This document shows, piece after piece, positions 24,291 to 32,606 of a DNA stretch of 64,000 bases; position 1 is the stretch's first letter, and every line of letters starts with the position of its first letter. The stretch lies in contig NZ_JAPEMI010000001.1 in assembly GCF_026342835.1 (NCBI RefSeq), positions 4,966,501 through 5,030,500 on the forward strand, given 5' to 3'. The translations under genes and the position numbers were made by a program. This DNA is from Streptomyces sp. NBC_00154. GTDB lineage: Bacteria; Actinomycetota; Actinomycetes; Streptomycetales; Streptomycetaceae. The notes below the pieces were generated by a model. It made no database searches and was not told the origin of the DNA. It saw only the letters and a list, made by a program, of their open reading frames with translations.

Positions 24291-25652
24291 GTGGAGCAGC
24301 CCGATAGCGGCGCCGAGCCGGCCGATGGAGCCGGCGACGCCGTCGAGGCGCTCGACCGCCCGCTGCCCGAAGGCGTACGGCGGCGGGTCGTCGCGCTGGT
24401 CTCGGACGCGTTCGGTGGCCTCACGGTCACCGAACTCCCGGCCCAGCTGAGGCAGTACGCCCGCTTCACCCCGACCCGGCGCGCCAAGTTCGCCGGGAAC
24501 GCGATGGCGGCCGCCCTGGAGAGCGACACTCTGTTCCGTCAGCGCATCGGCGAACGGCTCCGGGAGTCTCAGCCCGAGCTGGCCGCGGCCGTGGAGGCCG
24601 GGTCGCCGCCCGCCGCCGCCGACCCCGTCGATGTGGCCGCCGCAGCGTATGTGCTGCGCCCGGTCGGCTGGGTGAAGCTGGTCGCCGCGGCCGGCGAGGA
24701 GGTCCAGCGGGCCGACGCGGAACGGGCCGACGAGGAAGGCCGGCGCGAACTGGAACGGCTGCGCGAGGAACTCGCCCAGGCCCGGACCCAGACCAAGAGC
24801 GAGACCGAACGGCTCCGCGGTGAGCTGGAGGCGGCCCGCAAGGAAGCCGACGGGCTGCAGCGCAAACTGCGCTCCGCCCTGAACGAGGTCAAGCGCGGTG
24901 AGGCCGCGGTCCGCCGGGGCAAGGCCGAGACCGAGACCGTACGGACCGAGGCGGCCGCCCGGATCTCCGCGGCCGAGAGCGAGACCCGGCGGCTGCGGGC
25001 CCGGCTCGGAGAGGCGGAGGCGTCCGTCGAGGCGAGCCGCAGGGCTGCCAGGGAGGGCCGCTCGGTCGAGGACATGCGGCTGCGGCTGCTGCTCGACACG
25101 GTGCTCGACGCGGCCCGCGGGCTGCGCCGCGAACTGGCCCTGCCGCCCTCCTCGATCCGTCCCGCAGACAGCGTCGACGCGGTCGAACCCGGTGCGATGT
25201 CGCCCAAGGACATTGCCGCCAGGGCGCTTTCGGACACCGATCCGGCCCTGCTCGACCAGCTGCTCGCACTGCCGCAGGCGCATCTGATCGTGGACGGCTA
25301 CAACGTCACCAAGACCGGCTATCCGCAACTGCCGCTGGAGAAGCAGCGGCTGCGGCTGCTGGGCGGTCTCGCGGTGCTCGCGGCGCAGTCCGGCGCCGAG
25401 ATGACCTGTGTCTTCGACGGGGCCGAACTGGCCGCTCCGGTACTGCTCGCACCGCCGCGCGGGGTGCGGGTGCTCTTCAGCAAGCCGGGTGTCACCGCCG
25501 ACGAGCTCATCCGTCAACTGGCCCGCGCCGAACCGCCGGGCAGGCCCGTCGTCGTGGTCTCCACCGACCGCGAGGTAGCGGACGGCGTGGCGAAGGCGGG
25601 GGCCAGGCCCGTTGCGTCCGTCTTGCTCCTGAAGCGGCTTTCGCGCGTCTAG
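24291..25652 (+). CDS. NYN (YacP-like) RNase-domain protein with coiled coil
   Basis: 453 residues. An N-terminal helical region (about 20-140) is followed by a long Glu/Arg-rich coiled coil (about 140-265), then a C-terminal NYN/PIN-like nuclease domain beginning LIVDGYNVTKTGYP, with acidic residues in CVFDGAE and VVSTDREVADG suited to metal binding. By family it should act on RNA in ribosome or mRNA turnover. The GTG at 24291 follows GGGGTGACG. It is paired with the zinc-ribbon gene, which may supply RNA contacts (inference). Confidence 0.88.
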   Translation: MEQPDSGAEPADGAGDAVEALDRPLPEGVRRRVVALVSDAFGGLTVTELPAQLRQYARFTPTRRAKFAGNAMAAALESDTLFRQRIGERLRESQPELAAAVEAGSPPAAADPVDVAAAAYVLRPVGWVKLVAAAGEEVQRADAERADEEGRRELERLREELAQARTQTKSETERLRGELEAARKEADGLQRKLRSALNEVKRGEAAVRRGKAETETVRTEAAARISAAESETRRLRARLGEAEASVEASRRAAREGRSVEDMRLRLLLDTVLDAARGLRRELALPPSSIRPADSVDAVEPGAMSPKDIAARALSDTDPALLDQLLALPQAHLIVDGYNVTKTGYPQLPLEKQRLRLLGGLAVLAAQSGAEMTCVFDGAELAAPVLLAPPRGVRVLFSKPGVTADELIRQLARAEPPGRPVVVVSTDREVADGVAKAGARPVASVLLLKRLSRV

Positions 25653-25734
25653 TGAGAGTTGTGGCGACTTGCCGGAATTTTTGGAACGGACCGTCAAGCC
25701 GCCGCTACACGCGGTGTGATGTGAGTAAAGAAGT

Positions 25735-25925
25735 GACTGCTGGGGCGAGATTTTTCTTGTGAGGATTTGAACTGATCACAAGATGGTCACTAAGGTCGGG
25801 CTTCGAACCTTCGCACGGTTGATCACCCATCCGGGGTGGCAGCGAAGGAACCGCCGAGTCCGTGACGTGCACGGAGCCGGGGATCCGCTCCCCCACAACC
25901 CGGTAGGCGGCTCGAGGAAGAAGGA
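25735..25925 (+). promoter_or_regulatory. Structured leader, c-di-AMP (ydaO-yuaA)-like riboswitch candidate
   Basis: The leader of the first NlpC/P60 gene contains nested perfect stems: CTTGTGA/TCACAAG (25756-25782), CCTTCGC/GCGAAGG (25808-25848) and CCGCC/GGCGG (25851-25910) enclosing TCCGTG/CACGGA. The last domain has ydaO-like text, GCCGAGTCCG...CGGAGCCGGGGATCC and a 3' ACCCGGTAGGC. The usual central GGGGUGAAUC and ACCCGUCAGC blocks are not seen, so this is either a shortened variant or a lookalike. Known c-di-AMP riboswitches precede cell-wall hydrolase genes in Streptomyces, which fits. Confidence 0.55.
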
Positions 25926-25935
25926 GCTCGCCTTC

Positions 25936-26961
25936 GTGGCGTCCCACCGTCGTCCCAAGCAGCCGAGCCGCACCCGCGTGACCGTGCTCACCGCGACCGC
26001 CGCCGCGGCCGTTGCCCTGACCTCCCAGGCCGCCCACGCCGACCCCAAGCCGACCAAGAGCGAGGTCAAGGCGAAGGTCGACAAGCTCTACCACGAGGCG
26101 GAGACGGCCACCGAGAAGTACAGCGGGGCCAAGGAGCAGCAGGAGAAGCTCGAGAAGCAGATCGGCGCTCTGCAGGACAAGGTGGCCCGCGGTCAGCAGG
26201 AGCTGAACACGCTCCGCAGCGGCCTCGGTTCGCTCGCCGCCGCGCAGTACCGCTCCGGTGGCATCGACCCGTCCGTGCAGCTCTTCCTCGCCTCCGACCC
26301 GGACAGCTTCCTCGACGAGGCCTCGGCCCTCGACCAGTTGACGGCCAAGCAGGCCGAGTCCCTGGAGAAGATCCAGGAGAAGCAGCGCTCCCTCGCGCAG
26401 CAGCGCAAGGAGGCCCAGGACAAGCTGGCCGACCTCGCGGACGTCCGCAAGACGCTCGGTGAGAACAAGAAGAAGTTCCAGGGCAAGCTCGCCGAGGCGC
26501 GGAGTCTGCTCAACACCCTGACCGCCGCCGAGCGCGAGAAGATGCGCCAGGACGACCTGCGCGCCAGCCGCGACGCGGGCAGCCGGGTCGATCTGGGCAA
26601 CGAGGTCCCCGCCTCCGCCCTCGGCGCCGCCGCCCTCCGGGCCGCCGCCACCCAGCTCAACAAGCCGTACGTCTCCGGCGGTACCGGCCCCAGCTCCTAC
26701 GACTGCTCGGGCCTCACCCAGTGGGCCTATGCCCAGGCCGGCGCTGCGATCACCCGCACCACGTACACCCAGATCAACCAGGGAACCCAGATAGGACGCA
26801 GCGCCCTCAAGCCGGGCGACCTGGTCTTCTTCAACAACACGGCGCACGTGGGCCTGTACGCGGGCAACAACACCGTCCTGCACGCCCCGAAGCCGGGCGC
26901 GGTGGTCCGCTACGAGTCGATGAACACCATCGGCAGCTTCCAGGTCGGCGTGCGCATCTGA
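25936..26961 (+). CDS. Secreted NlpC/P60 peptidoglycan endopeptidase, coiled-coil type (first copy)
   Basis: 341 residues. A Sec signal ends at AAHADP; a long helical region (about 40-215, heptad-like Lys/Glu/Gln) resembles PcsB/RipA-type autoinhibitory coiled coils; the C-terminal P60 domain has the catalytic Cys in YDCSGLTQW and His in HVGLYAG. It should cut stem peptides of the wall. The GTG at 25936 has AAGGAG 9 bases upstream, directly after the structured leader. Together with the next gene it forms a tandem paralogous pair of equal length. Confidence 0.95.
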   Translation: MASHRRPKQPSRTRVTVLTATAAAAVALTSQAAHADPKPTKSEVKAKVDKLYHEAETATEKYSGAKEQQEKLEKQIGALQDKVARGQQELNTLRSGLGSLAAAQYRSGGIDPSVQLFLASDPDSFLDEASALDQLTAKQAESLEKIQEKQRSLAQQRKEAQDKLADLADVRKTLGENKKKFQGKLAEARSLLNTLTAAEREKMRQDDLRASRDAGSRVDLGNEVPASALGAAALRAAATQLNKPYVSGGTGPSSYDCSGLTQWAYAQAGAAITRTTYTQINQGTQIGRSALKPGDLVFFNNTAHVGLYAGNNTVLHAPKPGAVVRYESMNTIGSFQVGVRI

Positions 26962-27003
26962 CGACGCCCGAACGGGCGAATTCCCACGCCCCGACCGACT
27001 GCC

Positions 27004-27038
27004 CGCCCCGCCGGAGACCACAGGTCACCGGCGGGGCG
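27004..27038 (+). terminator. Terminator between the two NlpC/P60 genes
   Basis: A perfect stem CGCCCCGCCGG / CCGGCGGGGCG with an additional inner GACC/GGTC pair. Confidence 0.8.
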
Positions 27039-27199
27039 GCGGCTTTCGTACCCCTCACCCGATCGGCCAGGACGTTGGGCGCTCCGTAGTCGCGCGGCTA
27101 CTGTCTGCCTGCTGTGCAGCTCCCGTCCGTCGGTCCGCCCGCCCCGGGCGGCAGGGGGCTGTGCACCTCTGCGTACAGCGGAAGGGAGTGCGGCGTCCT

Positions 27200-28225
27200 G
27201 TGGTGTCCCATCGCCGTTCCACACAGCCCGGCGTCAACCGGAGCGTCCGGATCACAGTCCTGTCGGCGGCGACCGCTGCCGCCGCACTCGGGGCGGCCAC
27301 CGCGAACGCCGAACCCCAGGACACGCCCCGGGCCGCGAAGGCCGAGGTCGACCGGTTGTACGGCGAGGCCGAGCGGGCCACCGAGCAGTTCAACAAGGCC
27401 GGGGAGGACGCCGAGCGGCTGCGCGGCGAGGTGATCAGGGCCCAGGAGCGGGCGGCCCGCGACCAGGAACAGATCAACCGGCTTCGCACCGCGGTCGGTT
27501 CGGCCGCCGCCGCGCAGTACCGCGCAGGCTCCATCGACCCCTCGCTCGCCCTGCTGCTCTCTTCGGACCCGGACAGCTACCTCGACCGGGCGGCCACCCT
27601 CGACCGGCTGAACGTCCGGCGGGCCGGCACTCTGCAGAAGCTTCAGAGAGCCCGGCGCGGGCTCGCACAGGCCCGGGCGGAGGCCGCTCGCTCGCTGGCC
27701 GGTCTGGAGCGCAACCGGGCCGCCGCCGCCCGCCACAAACGGACCGTCGAGCAGAAGCTCGAGCGGGCCCGGCAGTTGCTGAGCTCACTGCCGGGCGCGG
27801 ACCGGGCGGCCTTCGAAAGGGCCTCTCGCACCGGCCGCGACGACGTGTTCCCGGGCATGATCGATCTGCCGCCGGGTTCGTCCCGGGCGGCGGCCGCCGT
27901 GCTGGCGGCCCGGCACGCCGTCGGACGCCCGTACATCTGGGGTGCCAACGGGCCTGCGGGGTTCGACTGCTCCGGGCTGATGCAGTGGGCGTACGCCCAG
28001 GCCGGTGTCAGCCTGCCGCGCACCTCCCAGGCCCAGCGATACGCCGGACGCATGGTGCCGCTCTCCATGGCCCGCCCGGGCGACCTGGTCGCCTACCGGG
28101 CGGACGCCAGTCACATCGGGATGTACGTCGGCAACGGCCAGGTGATCCATGCCCCGTACCCGGGCGCCCCGGTCCGCTACGACCCGGTCGGCATGATGCC
28201 CGTCTCGTCGGTCACCCGCATCTGA
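27200..28225 (+). CDS. Secreted NlpC/P60 peptidoglycan endopeptidase (second copy)
   Basis: 341 residues, paralogous along its whole length to the preceding gene: signal ending ATANAEP, Arg/Ala-rich coiled coil instead of Lys-rich, and P60 domain with FDCSGLMQW (Cys) and SHIGMYVG (His). The GTG at 27200 is chosen because it gives the same length as its partner and follows GAAGGGAG; GTG codons at 27188 and 27203 are alternatives. No riboswitch-like leader is seen, so expression should differ from that of the first copy. Confidence 0.93.
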   Translation: MVSHRRSTQPGVNRSVRITVLSAATAAAALGAATANAEPQDTPRAAKAEVDRLYGEAERATEQFNKAGEDAERLRGEVIRAQERAARDQEQINRLRTAVGSAAAAQYRAGSIDPSLALLLSSDPDSYLDRAATLDRLNVRRAGTLQKLQRARRGLAQARAEAARSLAGLERNRAAAARHKRTVEQKLERARQLLSSLPGADRAAFERASRTGRDDVFPGMIDLPPGSSRAAAAVLAARHAVGRPYIWGANGPAGFDCSGLMQWAYAQAGVSLPRTSQAQRYAGRMVPLSMARPGDLVAYRADASHIGMYVGNGQVIHAPYPGAPVRYDPVGMMPVSSVTRI

Positions 28226-28242
28226 CCCGTACCCTCGACCGG

Positions 28243-29496
28243 GTGGCTGATCAGGGGCGTACGGCAGGCCGGGGACGTGACGGACGGTGGCGCGCGGCAG
28301 GCGCGGCACTCGCCGTCCTGCTGCTCGCGGCCGCCTGCACGGCCCCCGCCGCAACCTCCCCCGACACCACGGTCCGCGACGTCCGCGCCACCCTGGACCG
28401 CCGAGCCGCCGCCGTCCTGGACCACGACCCGGACGCCTATGCGGCCACGGTCGCTCCCGGGGCCACCGGGCTGCGGACGGCCCAGCGCCGCGAACTGGCC
28501 AACCTCGCCGACGTGCCGCTGAGCTCGTGGACGTACTCAGTGACCGACGTGCGCGAGCACGGCACCGACAAGGCCACCGCCGACATCGAACTGCGGTACC
28601 GGATCGCGGGCTACGACAGCGCTCCGGTCACCGCCGACCGCGTCCTGGACCTGGAACGGCACGGGGCGGACGGCCGCTGGTACATAGCGGCTGACCGGGC
28701 CGGGAAGGACAGCGGCCGGCAGCTCTGGCAGCAGGGTGACGTGCGGGTCGTACGCGGCGCGCACAGCCTCGTTCTCGGCGTCGGCCGCACGCAGGAGGAG
28801 CTGCGCCGGATCGCGGACACCGAGGACCGCGCGGTGCCCGCCGTCTCTGCCGCCTGGCCGGAGCACTGGGCCGCCCGCGTGGTGGTGATCGTGCCGAGGA
28901 CGGTCGACGACATGGCCGGGCTGCTCGGGGACCCGGTGGCGAACTACCGGGGCATCGCCGCCGTCACCACCGGGGAGACCGGCGGCCCGGGCCGGACGCC
29001 CGCGGACCGGGTGATCATCAACCCGCAGGCGTACGCGATGCTCGGCACGTTCGGGCAGCGGGTCGTCCTCACCCACGAGACCGCCCATGTCGCCACCCGC
29101 GCCCGTACCTCCGCCGCGACCCCGACCTGGCTCTCCGAGGGCGTCGCCGACTGGGCGGCCTACCGCGCCGAGGACCGGACCCCCGCACAGGCCGCGCCGG
29201 AACTGGCGGAAGCCGTCCGGCGCGGCGAGCTGCCCGCCGCACTCCCCACGGACGAGGATTTCCGCTTCGGTGGCGACTCCGGGCGCCTCGCGAGGGCGTA
29301 CGAGGGCGGCTGGCTGGCCTGCGCGCTGATCGCCGACCACTGGGGCGAGAAGAAGCTGTTCGCCTTCTACCGGGCCGTCGGGGGGCACTCAGGGCGGGAC
29401 GGAGCGGTGGAGCAGGCCCTGCACGAGGTGCTCGGCACGACCGAGCAGGACTTCACGGCGCGCTGGCGGGAGTTTCTGCGGTCCCGTCTCGGCTGA
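28243..29496 (+). CDS. Lipoprotein with HETAH zinc-peptidase motif
   Basis: 417 residues. Signal ends with lipobox AAAC (Cys32). Residues about 40-190 resemble a Mce/NTF2-like beta domain; the C-terminal half carries HETAH (278-282) and a downstream WLSEGVADW whose E299 can be the third zinc ligand, a gluzincin arrangement as in the MA-clan peptidase-like family. It is probably a surface metalloprotease or an inactive relative. The start is GTG, 17 bases after the P60 stop, so it may be co-transcribed with it. The last 44 bases overlap the convergent glycosyltransferase gene. Confidence 0.82.
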   Translation: MADQGRTAGRGRDGRWRAAGAALAVLLLAAACTAPAATSPDTTVRDVRATLDRRAAAVLDHDPDAYAATVAPGATGLRTAQRRELANLADVPLSSWTYSVTDVREHGTDKATADIELRYRIAGYDSAPVTADRVLDLERHGADGRWYIAADRAGKDSGRQLWQQGDVRVVRGAHSLVLGVGRTQEELRRIADTEDRAVPAVSAAWPEHWAARVVVIVPRTVDDMAGLLGDPVANYRGIAAVTTGETGGPGRTPADRVIINPQAYAMLGTFGQRVVLTHETAHVATRARTSAATPTWLSEGVADWAAYRAEDRTPAQAAPELAEAVRRGELPAALPTDEDFRFGGDSGRLARAYEGGWLACALIADHWGEKKLFAFYRAVGGHSGRDGAVEQALHEVLGTTEQDFTARWREFLRSRLG

Positions 29497-30751
29497 TGTC
29501 CCCGGCCGGTGCGGACCCGCGGTAGAGGACCGGCCGGACCGGCGCCGGCTGCTCCGGCCTCCCCGGCTCGGTCACCGTCCGCTGCCACAGCCGCCTCGCG
29601 GCGACCAGGGTCGCCGCGACCAGCAGACCGTTGCGTACGAACATCAGCGTCACGCCCGTTGCGTCACTGGTCACCACGTGGATGAACCCGAGCGGGAACT
29701 CCAGCTGCGTGACGCCCGTCGCTGCCAGTACCAGTCCGGCAGGCAATCCCATCCGGCCGGACCGGAAGACCAGGCAGACCGCCGCAAGGCCGACCAGCCA
29801 CAGCATGTACTGGGGGCTGATCACCCGGCTGGTGGTCGTGAACAGCAGGACCGCAGTGAACGCCGCGTCGGCCGTGGTGCTCGCCCCGAACGTGCGGGCC
29901 CGCAGCCGCCACACCAGCAGCCAGCCGCAGGCGATCAGGCTCAGACCGAGCGCCAGCGTGCTCACCAGCGGTACATGCGGACCGAGGAACTCCAGCGATC
30001 CGTAGTTCAGCTCCACCCGGCCCTGCCAGCCGAACTGACGGGCCACATGGAAGACCAGCGCGCCCAGCGACTCGACCTCGGTGCCCCGGTCGCGCTGGAA
30101 GCCGAGAAAGGCCAGCGCACCCGGCATCGCCGCCGCACACACCACCAGCAGACCGGCCGCCGTCACCGCGGCCGCCGTCCACGAGCGGCGGGTGCGCTCC
30201 CCGCGCGCCGTGCCGACGAGCAGCAGCACCGGCCACACCTTCAGCAGTGCACCGAAGGCGGCCAGCGCCCCCAGCACCCGCGGATGCCGCGCTCCCGCCA
30301 GCAGCGCCGCCACCGCGACCGCCGTCACCATCACGTCGTAGCGCGCGTATGCGGTCGTGCCGAGCAGCGGCACCCCCGCCACCCAGACCCAGCCGCCCGC
30401 CGTCCGCCTGCCGGTCCGCCGGCCCGCGTACAGCAGCAGGCCCAGCACCAGCGCGTCGCACAGGCACACGAGGACGAAGAAGGCCGAGGTGTAGTCGAGG
30501 AACGGCAGCAGGGCGGGGGAGAGGATGGCGAGCGCCGCGACGGGCGGGTACTGCCAGGTGACATCGGACTGCGGATACGTGCCGCTCTGCAGCACCTCGG
30601 ACCAGCCGTGGTAGATCACCGAGACGTCACTCGTCACGTCCGGGCCCGGCAGCGTGATCACCTTCAGGACGCAGAGCAGCAACGCGGCCCTGGTGAGGGC
30701 CCACACCGCCACGGGTGCGAGAAATCTGCCGGTGCCGCCTGCTGCCGTCAT
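29453..30751 (-). CDS. GT87-like polyprenyl-phosphate mannosyltransferase (membrane)
   Basis: 432 residues with about ten membrane helices. An acidic residue in the first extracytoplasmic loop (GPDVTSDVSVIYHGW) and YPPVAAL fit GT-C glycosyltransferases of the DUF2029/GT87 type, which use polyprenyl-phosphate mannose to extend phosphatidylinositol mannosides or similar glycolipids. The start is uncertain: ATG 30751 lies after AAGGGG with a long spacer and ATG 30763 directly abuts it. It is divergent from a GT4 PimB-like gene, and the two may serve the same glycolipid pathway (inference). Confidence 0.8.
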   Translation of the reverse strand: MTAAGGTGRFLAPVAVWALTRAALLLCVLKVITLPGPDVTSDVSVIYHGWSEVLQSGTYPQSDVTWQYPPVAALAILSPALLPFLDYTSAFFVLVCLCDALVLGLLLYAGRRTGRRTAGGWVWVAGVPLLGTTAYARYDVMVTAVAVAALLAGARHPRVLGALAAFGALLKVWPVLLLVGTARGERTRRSWTAAAVTAAGLLVVCAAAMPGALAFLGFQRDRGTEVESLGALVFHVARQFGWQGRVELNYGSLEFLGPHVPLVSTLALGLSLIACGWLLVWRLRARTFGASTTADAAFTAVLLFTTTSRVISPQYMLWLVGLAAVCLVFRSGRMGLPAGLVLAATGVTQLEFPLGFIHVVTSDATGVTLMFVRNGLLVAATLVAARRLWQRTVTEPGRPEQPAPVRPVLYRGSAPAGDISRDGTAETPASAP

Positions 30752-30851
30752 GGCCGCACTCATCCCCTTCGCCGGTGGCTCGATGAGCCATGATGCACGG
30801 CGTCTCTGTGCGGGAGCCATCAGGCCCAGCTGTTCGGTACTGTCAGCGGCG

Positions 30852-31994
30852 ATGGACAAGACCCTGATCGTGACCAATGACTTCCCGCCCCGACCCGGCG
30901 GTATCCAGGCATTTCTGCACAATATGGCGCTGCGCCTGGACCCCGGAAAAATCGTCGTCTACGCCTCCACCTGGAAGCGGAGCCCCGAGGGCATCGAGGC
31001 CACCGCCGCGTTCGATGCCGAGCAGCCGTTCACCGTCGTCCGCGACCGTACGACGATGCTGCTGCCGACCCCCCGGGTGACCCGGCGGGCGGTCCAGCTG
31101 CTGCGCGCACACGACTGCACGTCCGTCTGGTTCGGTGCCGCCGCCCCGCTGGGGCTGATGGCACCGGCGCTACGGAAGGCCGGTGCCCGGCGCCTGGTGG
31201 CGACCGCTCACGGGCACGAGGCGGGCTGGGCCCAACTGCCCGCGTCCCGGCAGCTGTTGCGCCGGATCGGCGAGGGCACGGACACCATCACGTACCTCGG
31301 CGAGTACACCCGCTCCCGGATCGCGGCCGCGCTCACCCCCGAAGCCGCGGGCCGCATGGTCCAACTGCCGCCCGGCGTCGACGAGAAGACCTTCCATCCG
31401 GACTCCGGCGGGGATCGGGTCCGGGCCCGGCTCGGGCTCACCGACCGGCCCGTCGTCGTCTGCGTGTCGCGGCTGGTGCCCCGCAAGGGGCAGGACACCC
31501 TGATCCTCGCTATGCCCGCGATCCTGGCACGGGAGCCGGACGCCGTACTGCTGATAGTCGGCGGCGGACCGTACGCCAAGGACCTGAAGAAGCTCGCCGA
31601 GGAGACGGGCGTCAGCGACTCCGTACGCTTCACCGGTCCGGTGCCGTGGGAGGAGCTGCCCGCCCACTACGGCGCGGGCGACGTCTTCGCCATGCCGTGC
31701 CGCACCCGCCGCGGCGGCCTCGACGTCGAAGGCCTCGGCATCGTCTACCTGGAGGCGTCCGCGACCGGACTGCCGGTGGTGGCGGGCGACTCGGGCGGCG
31801 CCCCCGACGCCGTACTGGACGGCGAGACCGGTTGGGTGGTGCGGGGCGGCTCCGTGGAGGAGTCCGCCGACCGGATCGCCACCCTGCTCGGCGACCCGGA
31901 GCTGCGGCAGCGGATGGGGGAGCGGGGCCGGGCCTGGGTCGAGGAGAAGTGGCGCTGGGACCTGCTTGCGGAGCGGCTCAGAACGCTGCTGTGA
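30852..31994 (+). CDS. GT4 glycosyltransferase, PimB-like mannosyltransferase
   Basis: 380 residues, GT-B fold. The N-terminus IVTNDFPPRPGGIQ is the acceptor-side glycine loop; SRLVPRKGQD starts the nucleotide-sugar half; E(x7)E appears as EGLGIVYLE. This pattern matches the actinobacterial GDP-mannose-dependent phosphatidylinositol monomannoside mannosyltransferases. Substrate is inferred from family resemblance. The ATG lacks a ribosome site; TACTGT ends 8 bases upstream, consistent with a leaderless transcript. Confidence 0.85.
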   Translation: MDKTLIVTNDFPPRPGGIQAFLHNMALRLDPGKIVVYASTWKRSPEGIEATAAFDAEQPFTVVRDRTTMLLPTPRVTRRAVQLLRAHDCTSVWFGAAAPLGLMAPALRKAGARRLVATAHGHEAGWAQLPASRQLLRRIGEGTDTITYLGEYTRSRIAAALTPEAAGRMVQLPPGVDEKTFHPDSGGDRVRARLGLTDRPVVVCVSRLVPRKGQDTLILAMPAILAREPDAVLLIVGGGPYAKDLKKLAEETGVSDSVRFTGPVPWEELPAHYGAGDVFAMPCRTRRGGLDVEGLGIVYLEASATGLPVVAGDSGGAPDAVLDGETGWVVRGGSVEESADRIATLLGDPELRQRMGERGRAWVEEKWRWDLLAERLRTLL

Positions 31995-32002
31995 GACAGA
32001 AT

Positions 32003-32035
32003 GCGCTGCCCGGCGCGTCCTGCGCCGGGCAGCGC
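32003..32035. terminator. Bidirectional terminator
   Basis: A perfect 14-bp stem GCGCTGCCCGGCGC / GCGCCGGGCAGCGC with loop GTCCT, between convergent genes. Confidence 0.9.
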
Positions 32036-32042
32036 ACTGTTC

Positions 32043-32510
32043 TCAGCCGCAGTTGCCCCAGCTCATGCGACCGCCGCTGGCGTTGGCCCCGGCCTGTCCG
32101 TCCGGCCCGGTGTTGATCGAGCCCCAGTACTTCACGCACTTGCCCGCGGCGCTGCCCCGGACCGGTCCGGCGTAGCTGGTGTAGTTGCCCTGGTCGACGT
32201 ACGTGTTGCCGTTCTGGATGATGAGCTGGGCCGTGGTGAAGGTGGCCGTGCCCGTGTACGAGGTCTTGACCGTCACGACGCAGTTCTTGCCGTTCCCGCT
32301 GCTGTACATCAGGTAGACGGTGCCGGCGACCGTGCCGCTGCTGAACTTCACGGGGGACGAGGCGACGACGGAGTAGCTGTAACCGTCGGCCCCGCAGACC
32401 GCGGTCGGACTGGCCGCGGCCGCTGCCGCATCGGCCGTGGCGGGCACCGCCACGAGGGCGGAGGCTGCCACGGCCACGACCAGACCGGCCCGCTGGAAGG
32501 CGGTACGCAC
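32043..32510 (-). CDS. Secreted protein of the spore-associated SapA family
   Basis: 155 residues. A Sec signal ends around ATADAAA; the mature part is small and beta-rich with cysteines in AVCG, KNCVV, GKCVKYWG and the C-terminal NCG. SSGNGKNCVVTV and YAGPVRGSAAGKC resemble SapA, a protein of the Streptomyces spore surface, as I remember it. The GTG at 32510 has AGGGAG 8 bases upstream. Function is unknown; a surface or spore-coat role is inferred from family. Confidence 0.75.
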   Translation of the reverse strand: MRTAFQRAGLVVAVAASALVAVPATADAAAAAASPTAVCGADGYSYSVVASSPVKFSSGTVAGTVYLMYSSGNGKNCVVTVKTSYTGTATFTTAQLIIQNGNTYVDQGNYTSYAGPVRGSAAGKCVKYWGSINTGPDGQAGANASGGRMSWGNCG

Positions 32511-32606
32511 AGGGGTCTCCCTAGGGAAGTGGATCGGTTCGAGTGATCCAGACCCTTGCACCGGCCCTGCACGGGGGACAAGGCCAGGTTTCGGCCAACG
32601 GCCCTC

